A stretch of 44,514 nt of DNA from positions 1 through 44,514 of the forward strand of contig JALOAB010000002.1 of the NCBI GenBank assembly GCA_023229045.1. The letters are read 5' to 3'. Source of the stretch: Fidelibacterota bacterium. Its GTDB lineage: Bacteria > Fidelibacterota > UBA2242. Positions 32,437-39,913 of the stretch are shown here, in pieces. Within the stretch, counting starts at the first letter, position 1. Every line of letters begins with the position of its first letter. The notes under the pieces were generated by a model, which saw only the letters and a program-made list of their open reading frames with translations, was not told where the DNA came from and did no database searches. Made by a program: the position numbers and the translations under genes.

Positions 32437-32889
32437 TCACCTTTCAAATAACGCCTTCTGGTTTTTCTTGTGCCAACGCCATAACGCCTTTTTATTTCTG
32501 TTAAAATAAGGGGCATAATTTAATGATGATTCCCTAATCTCGACTATGCCGTTATCAGCCACGCTCAATAAGCCAATGCCCTGTTCCATAAATTTATAAC
32601 AAGTTTCGAGTTTTATTTTATCGACTATGACTTTTGGCATTGCTGCGTAAACTTGATTTGCGTATCTTCGGTGATTGCGGCATTGCATAAGCACACCTTG
32701 AAAGTCCCTGATTTTCAACTCAATGGCAAATACACGCGCAAGCTTAGGTATGCGCCTGCTTGTTTGTGGGTAAAACTCAAAGCCGACTACATCACAGTTA
32801 TTCATCGACCAACATTCGTGGGCAACTTCAAGACCTTGGTCAGCAAGCCACTTTATAATATGCAACCGTAAATCCTTTTCCGTTGTCAT
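32437..32889 (-). CDS. PD-(D/E)XK nuclease-like protein
   Basis: 150 residues. The restriction-nuclease core is visible: Asp33 in N-C-D-V-V-G, Glu57 and Lys59 in F-A-I-E-L-K, then Gln69 in L-M-Q-C-R-N-H-R-R-Y-A-N-Q-V-Y. It starts in a TAATG junction with the DNA methyltransferase, so the two are translationally coupled, as in restriction-modification pairs. It could equally be a phage repair nuclease. Cleavage specificity cannot be read from sequence. Confidence 0.65.
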   Translation of the reverse strand: MTTEKDLRLHIIKWLADQGLEVAHECWSMNNCDVVGFEFYPQTSRRIPKLARVFAIELKIRDFQGVLMQCRNHRRYANQVYAAMPKVIVDKIKLETCYKFMEQGIGLLSVADNGIVEIRESSLNYAPYFNRNKKALWRWHKKNQKALFER

Positions 32890-34415
32890 TACTTCACCTC
32901 AAACAGAGCCTTCTGGCCCTGACGCTGTTCCTTTACTGGTACGCCGGTAGATACTTCGGTTAGCCTTGTGGACGCAACATCGGTTATATACTTTGGGTTT
33001 AATTCTATGCAGACATACTTTCGGCCTAACTGAGCTGCTACCTTACCTGTGGTGCAACTTCCCCCGAAGCAATCTAAAACAATTCCATCTTTCGGGCAGC
33101 CCGCTAAAATGCAGGGCGTTACTAATTCTTCTGGATATACAGCAAAATGTACACCATTGCCAGTATCAACAGCTATATTCCAGACTGAACGGCGGTTGCG
33201 CTTTTCGTAAGTTTTGCCAAGTATCTCATTATTGCCAGAATGAATTGTGTTGCCATCAGCGTTGGGAATTGCACCGGAACCGTAAATTGCAACCCGACCC
33301 CGAAATCTTCTACCTGAATAGCTTTCCTCATCAACAGAATCTTCTTTTATGGCCTCGTGGTCATAAAAATACTTAGCCGACTTAGACAGTAGGAAAATAT
33401 ACTCGTGAGACTTGGTGCATCTATCCGTAACACTTTCCGGCATAGGATTGTTTTTTGACCATATTATGTCTTGTCGTAACCAATATCCTTGTTCGTACAT
33501 TGTTTTGGGTTCATCAAAATCAATAATGGCTTGCTGTCCGTTATGTAGTGCCATTAAAGATTGGTGGGCTTTTTCGGCTTTATCTCCTGACGATGGACAC
33601 CCCAAGAGTAATCTGGCTTCTTGTTTTTTGCCAACAAGATAAGGATATATCTCTTGAACAACTTCTCTGCATTGATTTGACCGTAAGTTCCATCTATACA
33701 GAGGTATGTTGCGTTTCTTTAATTTAGTTTCTCGTTCAACACAACATATACTACCCATACCTGTTATTACTAAACATCGTTTCACAATAGATTCGTGTGT
33801 ATTTGCGACCTCAAGACCAGCCCCATAACTATCATTTCTTCTGATATATCCTTGTCCATTGCTTTGGCCTGTCTTTCGCTTATGGATAAACATACACCCT
33901 TCACCATCTATCATTGCTGCCAACCATATTCTGTCGGCCTCATTTTTAATCTTGCCAATATAATATGGTTGTTGTAATGCCTTTGCCACAGCCCAAGGAA
34001 TACCACAGAGGTCTTTAGGTTTGAGTCCCATCGGGCAACCTGTTCTTGCTTGATACCCTTTGCTAAGTTTGCCGTGTTTCCAACCAGTGTCATCATCTTT
34101 AGTGCCAACGGCGTGTTGTGTGGCATAGCTATCCCCTAAATTCAGCCACAGCGTTCCTTCTTTTTTCAGAACCCTTTTAACTTCCCTGAAAACATTGACC
34201 AGATTATTGACGTATTCCTCCGGTGTTTTTTCTAATCCTATCTGGCCGTCAATGCCATAATCTCTTAATCCCCAGTACGGCGGACTGGTAACTACGCAGG
34301 ATATAGAATTATCAGGAAAGCCCCTTAATACGTCCAGAGCATTGCCGCAGATAACCATTCCGCTATCGTCCCTGTAAACTACCTCGCCGCTATTAAATTG
34401 GGTCTGCCAGTTCAT
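32889..34415 (-). CDS. DNA methyltransferase (beta-type) with LAGLIDADG-like insertion
   Basis: 508 residues. The catalytic motif T-S-P-P-Y-W (43-48) comes before the AdoMet-binding motif F-G-G-S-C-T-T (450-456), the order of beta-class N4-cytosine or N6-adenine methyltransferases. L-R-D-Y-G, I-P-W and W-L-R-Q-D-I-I-W-S-K-N-N-P-M are family hallmarks. Between A-L-Q (about 148) and G-Y-W-L-R (about 310) lie 160 extra residues including W-L-A-A-M-I-D-G-E-G (164-173), a LAGLIDADG-type motif. The insert stays in frame and has no intein splice residues, so it is likely a permanent domain, perhaps for target recognition. Start 34415 follows a GAAGG site. Confidence 0.85.
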   Translation of the reverse strand: MNWQTQFNSGEVVYRDDSGMVICGNALDVLRGFPDNSISCVVTSPPYWGLRDYGIDGQIGLEKTPEEYVNNLVNVFREVKRVLKKEGTLWLNLGDSYATQHAVGTKDDDTGWKHGKLSKGYQARTGCPMGLKPKDLCGIPWAVAKALQQPYYIGKIKNEADRIWLAAMIDGEGCMFIHKRKTGQSNGQGYIRRNDSYGAGLEVANTHESIVKRCLVITGMGSICCVERETKLKKRNIPLYRWNLRSNQCREVVQEIYPYLVGKKQEARLLLGCPSSGDKAEKAHQSLMALHNGQQAIIDFDEPKTMYEQGYWLRQDIIWSKNNPMPESVTDRCTKSHEYIFLLSKSAKYFYDHEAIKEDSVDEESYSGRRFRGRVAIYGSGAIPNADGNTIHSGNNEILGKTYEKRNRRSVWNIAVDTGNGVHFAVYPEELVTPCILAGCPKDGIVLDCFGGSCTTGKVAAQLGRKYVCIELNPKYITDVASTRLTEVSTGVPVKEQRQGQKALFEVK

Positions 34416-34434
34416 TACTTTAACCTTCGTTCCT

Positions 34435-35325
34435 TTAACACCCGAAATTATCGCTCTCTGCATACTCCATCTGGAGCATTACCGTTAAATCGTCAATCCA
34501 CTTCTGCAATAAAGCGTGATAGGATATACAGCCCCAACCATCATCGCCCCATTCCTCTCCCCAGCTATTCGGGAATATGAAAGCACCTTTTGTATGAACA
34601 TTTGTCTTGGTGTTGCAGATTACCTTATTATCGTCATAGTCCATCAAGGAAACTTCGTGCAGGCCAAGTAATGTGTCAGACGGCAATGGTACTGGTATTG
34701 CGCCGGGGCTATCCCCCAACTCCATAGACGACCTTATCTGTATGGCCGCTGCGACTGGTATGCCGTCCGCAATATACTCTTTAGCCTTTTGAAGCAGGGA
34801 TTGGCGGTTTATTTTAGGCGGGTCAAGCCTAAACCATTTTAGGGATTCATAGTTATCCGCTACGGCCAACTGCATAGCTGTTAATTCCTCGTCAAACCGG
34901 TTGTTATTGTCGTGGTGGTATTTTAGTTCAAGTGCCCCGAATTTCCTTTGTGCGTCCCTTGAGGCCGAGCCTGTCGAGCCTGTATCACCCGTGAGATTCA
35001 ACAGCCATCGGGAACATTTATAATTAAAAAGTGCCGAAGCGTGGAAGTCTTTGCCTTTTGTCCGCTTAATGAAATACCCCGTGTCGTAATACATCGTCCG
35101 TCCGGTACAAGAGCCTAACTCTCTTTGGTTGACTATCGGAGGGCAATAGACCCTATTCTTTGTCTTAGTAGGAATAGACTTACCGAATGGCAGTTTAAAC
35201 TTGGAAAGCATATCCGGCACAGAAACTTTTTTTGGTATAACAGTTTGCTCGGTATAATCATCTTCTGTCCGCACGTCAGGTTTTCTGCCCAGTCCTACCT
35301 TTTGTCCGTTAGATAATGTAATCAT
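34435..35325 (-). CDS. Papain-like C1 cysteine peptidase
   Basis: 296 residues. Catalytic Cys73 sits in V-N-Q-R-E-L-G-S-C-T, His223 in G-L-H-E-V-S-L-M-D-Y, and Asn253 in P-N-S-W-G-E-E-W-G. All three match family C1. There is no signal peptide and no obvious long propeptide; the opening L-S-N-G-Q-K-V-G-L-G is typical of phage/bacterial members. It precedes the methyltransferase gene by 19 bases. Target unknown; host proteins, phage precursors or peptide bonds in the envelope are all possible. Confidence 0.85.
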   Translation of the reverse strand: MITLSNGQKVGLGRKPDVRTEDDYTEQTVIPKKVSVPDMLSKFKLPFGKSIPTKTKNRVYCPPIVNQRELGSCTGRTMYYDTGYFIKRTKGKDFHASALFNYKCSRWLLNLTGDTGSTGSASRDAQRKFGALELKYHHDNNNRFDEELTAMQLAVADNYESLKWFRLDPPKINRQSLLQKAKEYIADGIPVAAAIQIRSSMELGDSPGAIPVPLPSDTLLGLHEVSLMDYDDNKVICNTKTNVHTKGAFIFPNSWGEEWGDDGWGCISYHALLQKWIDDLTVMLQMEYAESDNFGC

Positions 35326-35358
35326 TTTATTTTCCTGTTATCTTATGTATTATTCCCA

Positions 35359-35387
35359 CCCTGCCCGCCATCACGGGACGAGCAGGG
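35359..35387. other. Intergenic hairpin
   Basis: CCCTG/CAGGG (35359-35363 with 35383-35387) encloses CCCG/CGGG (35364-35367 with 35374-35377). It lies between the 35.4-kb gene and the peptidase gene. It lacks a T run on the transcribed strand, so an mRNA-stabilising or processing hairpin is more likely than a terminator. Confidence 0.4.
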
Positions 35388-35407
35388 CTTTTGCTTCCGT
35401 GCAACTC

Positions 35408-35782
35408 TTACACCGTGTCAGTCTGTGTCTGGGACTGTGGCTGTTCTTCGTCTGGGATTATTTCGACTAACGCTTTCATAACTGCAAATCTTTCGGCTAT
35501 GTCGGCATCGCTTGGCAACCAATGCGTTATTGACTTAGCCATTTCCGGTGCGGCTGTCTGCTCTTTGGCTAATAGCCATTCCCTTAACAACTGGATTAAG
35601 AGCATTAGTAACTGAAATTCTGCCGAACCCATCTTTGGTTTGGATAACGCCAGAATTGACACAGCCTGCGCCTTTAGGTTTGCTACGGTGTCCGTCTCGG
35701 TTTCGACCGGCGGCTCTGGCAAATTGAATAGCTTCCGTAAAATCCTAATAATAATTTTCAGCCAAAATACTTTGTCCTGCAT
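35408..35782 (-). CDS. Hypothetical helical protein, 124 aa
   Basis: The N terminus is basic and amphipathic (V-F-W-L-K-I-I-I-R-I-L-R-K-L-F), followed by helices and a Gln/Thr-rich C-terminal tail. The N-terminal helix could lie on a membrane. AAGGAG precedes the start. No family recognised. It is next to the peptidase gene; a membrane-associated partner role is only a guess. Confidence 0.5.
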   Translation of the reverse strand: MQDKVFWLKIIIRILRKLFNLPEPPVETETDTVANLKAQAVSILALSKPKMGSAEFQLLMLLIQLLREWLLAKEQTAAPEMAKSITHWLPSDADIAERFAVMKALVEIIPDEEQPQSQTQTDTV

Positions 35783-35820
35783 ACTACGTTCTCCTTAAAT
35801 AATGTTTGTTAATAAACTCG

Positions 35821-36051
35821 TTATTTCTTGCCCTTTCTTGGCTTTGAGGCTAACTTACTACCCTTAACACCTTTTGACGCAGCCTTGCCCCTGCAAACGG
35901 CCTTATTTGACGTTTTATGGCCTGTCTTATCTTCCCACAAAGCCTCTAATTGAGCGTTTGTCAAGGGTTTATCATCAACCGTCTTAACAAAGGCCGGAAT
36001 AAAGCCCTTCTCATACTCTTTCTTCGACATTATGATAAACTTCCTTGCCAT
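35821..36051 (-). CDS. Small basic protein, 76 aa
   Basis: Start 36051 is preferred because AAAGGA sits upstream. N-terminal half with K-K-E-Y-E-K-G-F-I-P-A-F-V, then a strongly basic tail with K-G-V-K-G-S-K-L-A-S-K-P-R-K-G-K-K. Probably binds nucleic acid. No family recognised. Confidence 0.55.
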   Translation of the reverse strand: MARKFIIMSKKEYEKGFIPAFVKTVDDKPLTNAQLEALWEDKTGHKTSNKAVCRGKAASKGVKGSKLASKPRKGKK

Positions 36052-36064
36052 ACGATTTCCTTTC

Positions 36065-36427
36065 TTAAACAAAAATTTTAGGTGGTAGTGGAATACTTTC
36101 TTTCATTGGCCGCCACAAATGCAGGCAATTATTAACATTATTTACATAATCTTTTTTAGCCGGATGAAGTTGCATTACAACCTCATCATCACGCCAGAAG
36201 ATTTCTTTGAACATACACATTTCTTCCCAAGTAGGACATCGGAATAGTCTCTTTGGTGTTCCTCGATTATAAAGGATTGATATACTTGCGTGTTCCCAAT
36301 CTCCGCCATAACTGAAAACATACCCAAAGCCGATTCCTTGGGTATAAAAAATGCCTGTCAATCCATCTTCACCTTCTCGCTCGATAGTACCTTTTAGTTG
36401 ACTCTTAATTTGCTCAACAGATTTCAT
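36065..36427 (-). CDS. DUF7694-like conserved phage protein
   Basis: 120 residues. Conserved-looking run: G-G-D-W-E-H-A-S-I-S, C-P-T-W-E-E-M-C, K-E-I-F-W-R-D-D-E-V-V-M-Q-L-H-P and N-C-L-H-L-W-R-P. The same string of motifs occurs in many phage and prophage proteins of unknown function, which I know as DUF7694. It overlaps the RuvC-like gene by 14 bp. Confidence 0.7.
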   Translation of the reverse strand: MKSVEQIKSQLKGTIEREGEDGLTGIFYTQGIGFGYVFSYGGDWEHASISILYNRGTPKRLFRCPTWEEMCMFKEIFWRDDEVVMQLHPAKKDYVNNVNNCLHLWRPMKESIPLPPKIFV

Positions 36428-36905
36428 ATTTACGTTTCTCCCAATACGTTACCGCTATTGCTACTGCCGACCATAAATCCTTGCTTATACCGTATAAAGG
36501 CCCCGGCTTCTTTTTTGTTCCTACTTGCGGACATTTACCGCCGCCCGAACCTTGGAATTTATCTAACAACGCTTGCCTGATATTAGAATCTTTTGCCCTT
36601 CGAGAGCCGCATAAGTGAGTTTTAATATCGCTGCGATAAATCCTTTCCTTCTGAACATCGCCGAGAGCTTCCCAGAATCTACCTATCCACCAGATAGTTT
36701 CAAAGACTTCCTTGCCGACCGGCATACCATAACTTTCAATCCACTCAAAGACAAATACTCTTCTATCGGTTTCAATGTTATATAGCTGCGCCAACAAATC
36801 AGTATTGCAATCAATTCTTTTGCTAAGAATCTTCTTGGATTCGCCGTCATAAATAACCCAAGCTGATTTTGTTGTACCGGGGTCAATGCCTATTATTATG
36901 TTCAT
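36414..36905 (-). CDS. RuvC-like Holliday junction resolvase
   Basis: 163 residues of the RNase H-like fold. First catalytic Asp8 is in I-I-G-I-D-P-G-T-T, an acidic pair lies at F-E-W-I-E-S (54/57), and the last acidic site is K-D-L-W-S-A-V-A-I-A (Asp143). This is the order found in phage RuvC proteins that resolve four-way junctions before packaging. AAAGGA precedes the start. It sits with replication and recombination genes. Confidence 0.8.
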   Translation of the reverse strand: MNIIIGIDPGTTKSAWVIYDGESKKILSKRIDCNTDLLAQLYNIETDRRVFVFEWIESYGMPVGKEVFETIWWIGRFWEALGDVQKERIYRSDIKTHLCGSRRAKDSNIRQALLDKFQGSGGGKCPQVGTKKKPGPLYGISKDLWSAVAIAVTYWEKRKYEIC

Positions 36906-36965
36906 TGCTCTGTCCTTAAAGGTTTTCCTGTAATTGTAAATCTTCGGGAAATTGCTCTGCTCATC

Positions 36966-37199
36966 TTAACTCCCTTTTATTCTCTTAATCTCAGCCTCGA
37001 TAGTTTCTTCTGAAATTACCCTTGTTAAATAATAATCCCCTGCTAACTTGGTTGCTTGACATTTGCTTAACGCCCCTTGCAAGCTCTCTAATTGGCCTGT
37101 TTCGCGGCCTTCGTTAAACAAATATTCGTCTCTGTTTCTGCCATACAAAGCTATGTGGCCTATTTTCTTTTCCCATTTTTCAAACGCACTCTTTGCCAT
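36966..37199 (-). CDS. Hypothetical protein, 77 aa
   Basis: Charged and helical, with W-E-K-K-I-G-H-I-A-L and a C-terminal E-E-T-I-E-A-E-I-K-R-I-K. No family recognised. It overlaps the upstream gene by 20 bp and is followed after about 60 bases by the RuvC-like gene, so it belongs to the replication operon. Confidence 0.55.
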   Translation of the reverse strand: MAKSAFEKWEKKIGHIALYGRNRDEYLFNEGRETGQLESLQGALSKCQATKLAGDYYLTRVISEETIEAEIKRIKGS

Positions 37200-37500
37200 T
37201 AGGGTTCTCCTTGAGGTCTAAGGCTCTAAAATGTTCACCGCACACAAGCATATAGCCATTAGAAGTTGGTATTCCACTGGTTCTTTGTTTTTTGCAATTC
37301 GGCCATTGACAGGTTGCGGCAAGATAAACGTGAGGGTCGTTCCAACCTAAGACATCAAAGGCTTCTTCAAGGGCAGACAATCCCATAGTAGTATATCCGC
37401 CATATTTATCATCCCAGCCTGCAAACTGAAAACACATACCTTCTAAGGCGTTTTGCAGTTTGGCATTGCGGTCTAATACTTCTTCGATTTGTTTATCCAT
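37180..37500 (-). CDS. Zinc-binding hypothetical protein, 106 aa
   Basis: An N-terminal helix (D-K-Q-I-E-E-V-L-D-R-N-A-K-L) and a middle with G-L-S-A-L-E-E-A-F-D-V-L-G-W, then C-Q-W-P-N-C-K plus M-L-V-C-G-E-H-F, a four-ligand zinc site. No family assignment. Lies 14 bases after the helicase-loader gene. Confidence 0.6.
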   Translation of the reverse strand: MDKQIEEVLDRNAKLQNALEGMCFQFAGWDDKYGGYTTMGLSALEEAFDVLGWNDPHVYLAATCQWPNCKKQRTSGIPTSNGYMLVCGEHFRALDLKENPNGKECV

Positions 37501-37514
37501 AACTCACCAACCTT

Positions 37515-38213
37515 CTACTTTCTTTCTGCACTCTGTTCACGCCTGTCCTTGCCTTCAAACTTGATTACTTTCGCCAGCTTCAATCTACTGGCTATCCGGC
37601 TATCAAAACTCTTTTCAATCTGCTCAAGGTTCTTATTGCTACTGATTACTGTCGGCAACATCATTTCCTGCCGTTTATTTAATAAAATATAAAGCGTTAC
37701 ATACGCAAAGTCCGACTCATCTTTCGTCCGCAACCCCAAATCGTCAATAAACAGAATATCGCAGTCAATTAAGGGCTTAATATAATCCCATTCGGTTTGC
37801 TTGGACATTGGGGCGTAACAGCTTCTAATCTGTACGCAGAACTCATCAAGGCTGATTTTCTTGCAGTCTAACCCCTGATACACGCCCTCTCTTATCATTG
37901 CTGCCATAGCGTAGGTCTTGCCAGTCCCGACACCGCCGTAAAGGAATATGTCTGTATCAATTACAACGACTTTAGCTTCTCTGCTTAGATGCTCTAAATT
38001 TGCCCCGATATATCGCTCGCTAACCTGCGACAGAATAATTTTTTCCTTTGTCTGATTAGATGTTAAATATCTGTGGTATCTATCCTGACACCGCTTGCAC
38101 CACTTCCGGCCAGAATCTTTAATCCGAACCTTGCACTTCTCGCAATACTCAGCGGATATAATTTCCCGCAGGCTTTGCACGTTCGTCAGTATTTGGTCTG
38201 CTTCTTTGCCCAT
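37515..38213 (-). CDS. DnaC-like helicase loader (AAA+ ATPase)
   Basis: 232 residues. A zinc site (Cys24, 27, 39, 42) precedes the ATPase. Walker A G-G-V-G-T-G-K-T (93-100), Walker B I-L-F-I-D-D-L-G (153-160), a sensor S-S-N-K-N and an S-R-L arginine-finger segment place it in the DnaC/IstB group. Such proteins load the host DnaB-type helicase at the phage origin. No helicase gene is seen here, so host helicase recruitment is expected. GGAG precedes the start, which lies 65 bp inside the initiator gene. Confidence 0.85.
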   Translation of the reverse strand: MGKEADQILTNVQSLREIISAEYCEKCKVRIKDSGRKWCKRCQDRYHRYLTSNQTKEKIILSQVSERYIGANLEHLSREAKVVVIDTDIFLYGGVGTGKTYAMAAMIREGVYQGLDCKKISLDEFCVQIRSCYAPMSKQTEWDYIKPLIDCDILFIDDLGLRTKDESDFAYVTLYILLNKRQEMMLPTVISSNKNLEQIEKSFDSRIASRLKLAKVIKFEGKDRREQSAERK

Positions 38214-38877
38214 AACTACTCCAAGTTCTCAACTTTAGTTTCCAGTTTTTAACAGGCTTGCCCTGCGTATCGACCCACCCAGAATCATTAAATCCCTTAA
38301 AAAAGGTTTCGGCGTTCACGTTTGATAATTCAGGGTTAGACTCGATATACTCTTTAACTTCTAAAAATGTTGGAGGCACAAATTTACTGTTACTGTTACC
38401 TTTACTTTTACTGGTACTTTTACTATTACTTATACTATGGGGGCTGTTTAAGGGGCTTATACAGGGGCTTGTATAGCCCCTTGTAGCCTCTCTTATATCT
38501 TCTGTGTCTAATAGTCGTAAGATGTTATTTGAACAGTCTTTATATTCCAGAAGAATATTTATTACGGCAACGTGAGCCGCATTATTTATCTTTAAAGGTA
38601 GGTTGCGTTGGTGCTTTAAAAAATTTCTTATCCATAGGTGCGTTTCGTTAAGTGGTTCGGTTTTTTCCTTAATCTTTTCGAGTGCTTTTTGAGTTTCTTC
38701 TATTGTCATTCCAATTACAAAAGATGCTAATTCAGTGTCAATTTCCCAAATACCTGCAATATTGCAGTTGTCAATGATATAGAGAAATAGCAGTTTTTCC
38801 GCAGGCGATAGACTTCTAAACCATTTATCCTGCCATTTCTCGGCCAATGTAAACCGGATTGTCATTTCAGTAGCCAT
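38149..38877 (-). CDS. DnaD-like replication initiator
   Basis: 242 residues. The N-terminal part (about 15-110) resembles phage replication organisers with winged-helix domains: S-P-A-E-K-L-L-F-L-Y-I-I-D-N, then L-W-I-R-N-F-L-K-H-Q. A Ser/Lys/Asn linker follows (about 150-165), then the C-terminal signature G-W-V-D-T-Q-G-K-P-V-K-N-W. Such proteins melt the origin and recruit the loader, which is the next gene. The linker-coding DNA holds tandem repeats and iterons, so the origin is probably within this gene. Confidence 0.75.
   Translation of the reverse strand: MATEMTIRFTLAEKWQDKWFRSLSPAEKLLFLYIIDNCNIAGIWEIDTELASFVIGMTIEETQKALEKIKEKTEPLNETHLWIRNFLKHQRNLPLKINNAAHVAVINILLEYKDCSNNILRLLDTEDIREATRGYTSPCISPLNSPHSISNSKSTSKSKGNSNSKFVPPTFLEVKEYIESNPELSNVNAETFFKGFNDSGWVDTQGKPVKNWKLKLRTWSSYGQRSRPNTDERAKPAGNYIR
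38384..38481. other. Candidate replication origin: 6-bp tract plus 12-bp iterons
   Basis: From 38384 to 38437 nine 6-bp units of the TTACTN type form an AT-rich tract. Directly after it GGGGCT recurs at 38440, 38452 and 38464, exactly 12 bp apart, and an inverted copy follows at 38476. The last two iterons and the inverted copy also make a near-perfect inverted repeat. A melting tract beside initiator iterons inside the initiator gene is the design of lambda-type origins. The Ser-rich coding need could explain the 6-bp tract but not the iterons. Confidence 0.5.
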
Positions 38878-38981
38878 AATAAAAGGTGGGGTGTTCTCCT
38901 GCTAAGGAACAACACAGCATTTCTGATGTGTTCAAACACCCCATTAAATTGTGGATTAAACTGTATTGTTCGCTTAGCATA
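38878..38981 (-). ncRNA. Structured leader of the initiator mRNA
   Basis: Between a good promoter and the initiator ATG, about 100 nt fold into a closed element. A 9-bp outer stem (38887-38895 with 38935-38943) encloses two hairpins: AACACA/TGTGTT (38911-38932) and TCCT/AGGA (around 38896-38907). No Shine-Dalgarno lies at normal distance from the ATG; the only AGGAG is in the element, about 18 bases away. This suggests control of initiator synthesis at the RNA level. Not matched to a known riboswitch. Confidence 0.5.
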
Positions 38982-38987
38982 CTCGCC

Positions 38988-39016
38988 TATCTACCATAAA
39001 GCCTTTCGGCTGTCAA
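38988..39016 (-). promoter_or_regulatory. Sigma70-like promoter of the replication operon
   Basis: Reading leftward, TTGACA (39011-39016), 17 bp, TAGATA (38988-38993). It lies upstream of the structured leader and the initiator gene, and would make the replication genes independently expressed from the genes further right. Confidence 0.75.
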
Positions 39017-39029
39017 GGAAAAAATAAAA

Positions 39030-39470
39030 TTAAATCATTCCGTTTGTTAATTCTTTTAACAAGCAAACCCTGCGGCAATACTTTTTGGCAAGGCCGAGCT
39101 TCTTAATGTCGTGCTTATTCTGAAAGACCATATCAATTATTACTTCCGGCCTGTACTTATTCAGCAGCCGTAGATTTCGTTTGGTCTTGGCGGTAACATA
39201 GCCTTTGGCTTCGAGATAATAGAACGTGCCGTCATTATTGATAACGTCAAAATCTACGAGATAACGGTCGTCAGGAAACTTGAATGTCGTCTGTTCATAT
39301 GCCCAATCCTTAATATGTCCGCTGTCTTTAAGTAGCTGCAAGTATTGAGCGACCTTGCTTTCTAATATCGACCGGAAGGTATATGTTTTTCCGGCAATGT
39401 CCATTGTAACCCTCTTGTTTTTGTAATCCATTACCAACCTTCGGTTTGGCTCGAATCCCATCTTTGCCAT
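39030..39470 (-). CDS. DUF1064-like PD-(D/E)XK nuclease
   Basis: 146 residues. Motif order Glu37 (F-R-S-I-L-E-S-K-V-A-Q-Y-L), Asp73 (Y-L-V-D-F-D), Glu87-x-Lys89 (Y-Y-L-E-A-K-G-Y) followed by T-A-K-T-K-R-N-L-R-L-L. This is the PD-(D/E)XK core as in DUF1064 proteins and T7 endonuclease I relatives. Likely a structure-specific DNA nuclease in replication or recombination. AGGAG lies 6 bases before the ATG. Confidence 0.7.
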   Translation of the reverse strand: MAKMGFEPNRRLVMDYKNKRVTMDIAGKTYTFRSILESKVAQYLQLLKDSGHIKDWAYEQTTFKFPDDRYLVDFDVINNDGTFYYLEAKGYVTAKTKRNLRLLNKYRPEVIIDMVFQNKHDIKKLGLAKKYCRRVCLLKELTNGMI

Positions 39471-39507
39471 TCTTTACTCCTCTATTTCAGTAATTCGGGG
39501 TTATAAA

Positions 39508-39596
39508 AACCGGCGACAGCATTTCAATAAGACTATAACTGTTTGGTTGTTGTTTTTCGTTCGCCCAACTACAAGTCAGGACTTCCGCCGCCGGTT
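39508..39596 (-). terminator. Long inverted repeat with T tract
   Basis: On the minus strand AACCGGCG (39596-39589) pairs with CGCCGGTT (39515-39508), ending in TTTTT. The loop is 73 nt, long for an intrinsic terminator. It fills the 124-base gap between the wHTH and nuclease genes. It may be a weak terminator or a larger RNA fold. Confidence 0.35.
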
Positions 39597-39906
39597 AATC
39601 AAACAAAGTTTCCTTTTCGATTTTCAGTTTCCATTCATATTCAGGCATATCATAAATACCTGTTTTCTGCGTTATACATTTTTCGATAACCCCTCTTTTG
39701 GTCAGGTTCGTTATCGCCCGCCTAACCGAAGTTATCGGCCATTGTTTACCCTGTGATTCAAAATGATTCCAAACATAAGACGGTGTAAACTTTAGGTGCG
39801 GGTTATCTACGAAGAAGTCTAATATCAAATCTTCCTGATTCTTAGCCCCCTGTTCGGCCTTGCCGAGAGCAGGGTTCTTTAAGTGCGATGTGTTGTAGTA
39901 GGTCAT
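39595..39906 (-). CDS. Winged-helix DNA-binding protein
   Basis: 103 residues. Residues about 25-85 follow a winged-helix pattern: D-L-I-L-D-F-F, F-T-P-S-Y-V-W-N-H-F, S-V-R-R-A-I-T-N-L-T-K-R-G-V-I-E-K. The phrasing is that of MarR/phage regulators or mobilisation-type wHTH. It may control the replication or repair genes. The Shine-Dalgarno is weak. Confidence 0.65.
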   Translation of the reverse strand: MTYYNTSHLKNPALGKAEQGAKNQEDLILDFFVDNPHLKFTPSYVWNHFESQGKQWPITSVRRAITNLTKRGVIEKCITQKTGIYDMPEYEWKLKIEKETLFD

Positions 39907-39913
39907 TGTTTAT

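Noticed and set aside
32889..34415. Intein in the methyltransferase
   Set aside because: The insert has no Cys/Ser at its N-terminal joint and no His-Asn-(Cys/Ser/Thr) at its C-terminal joint.
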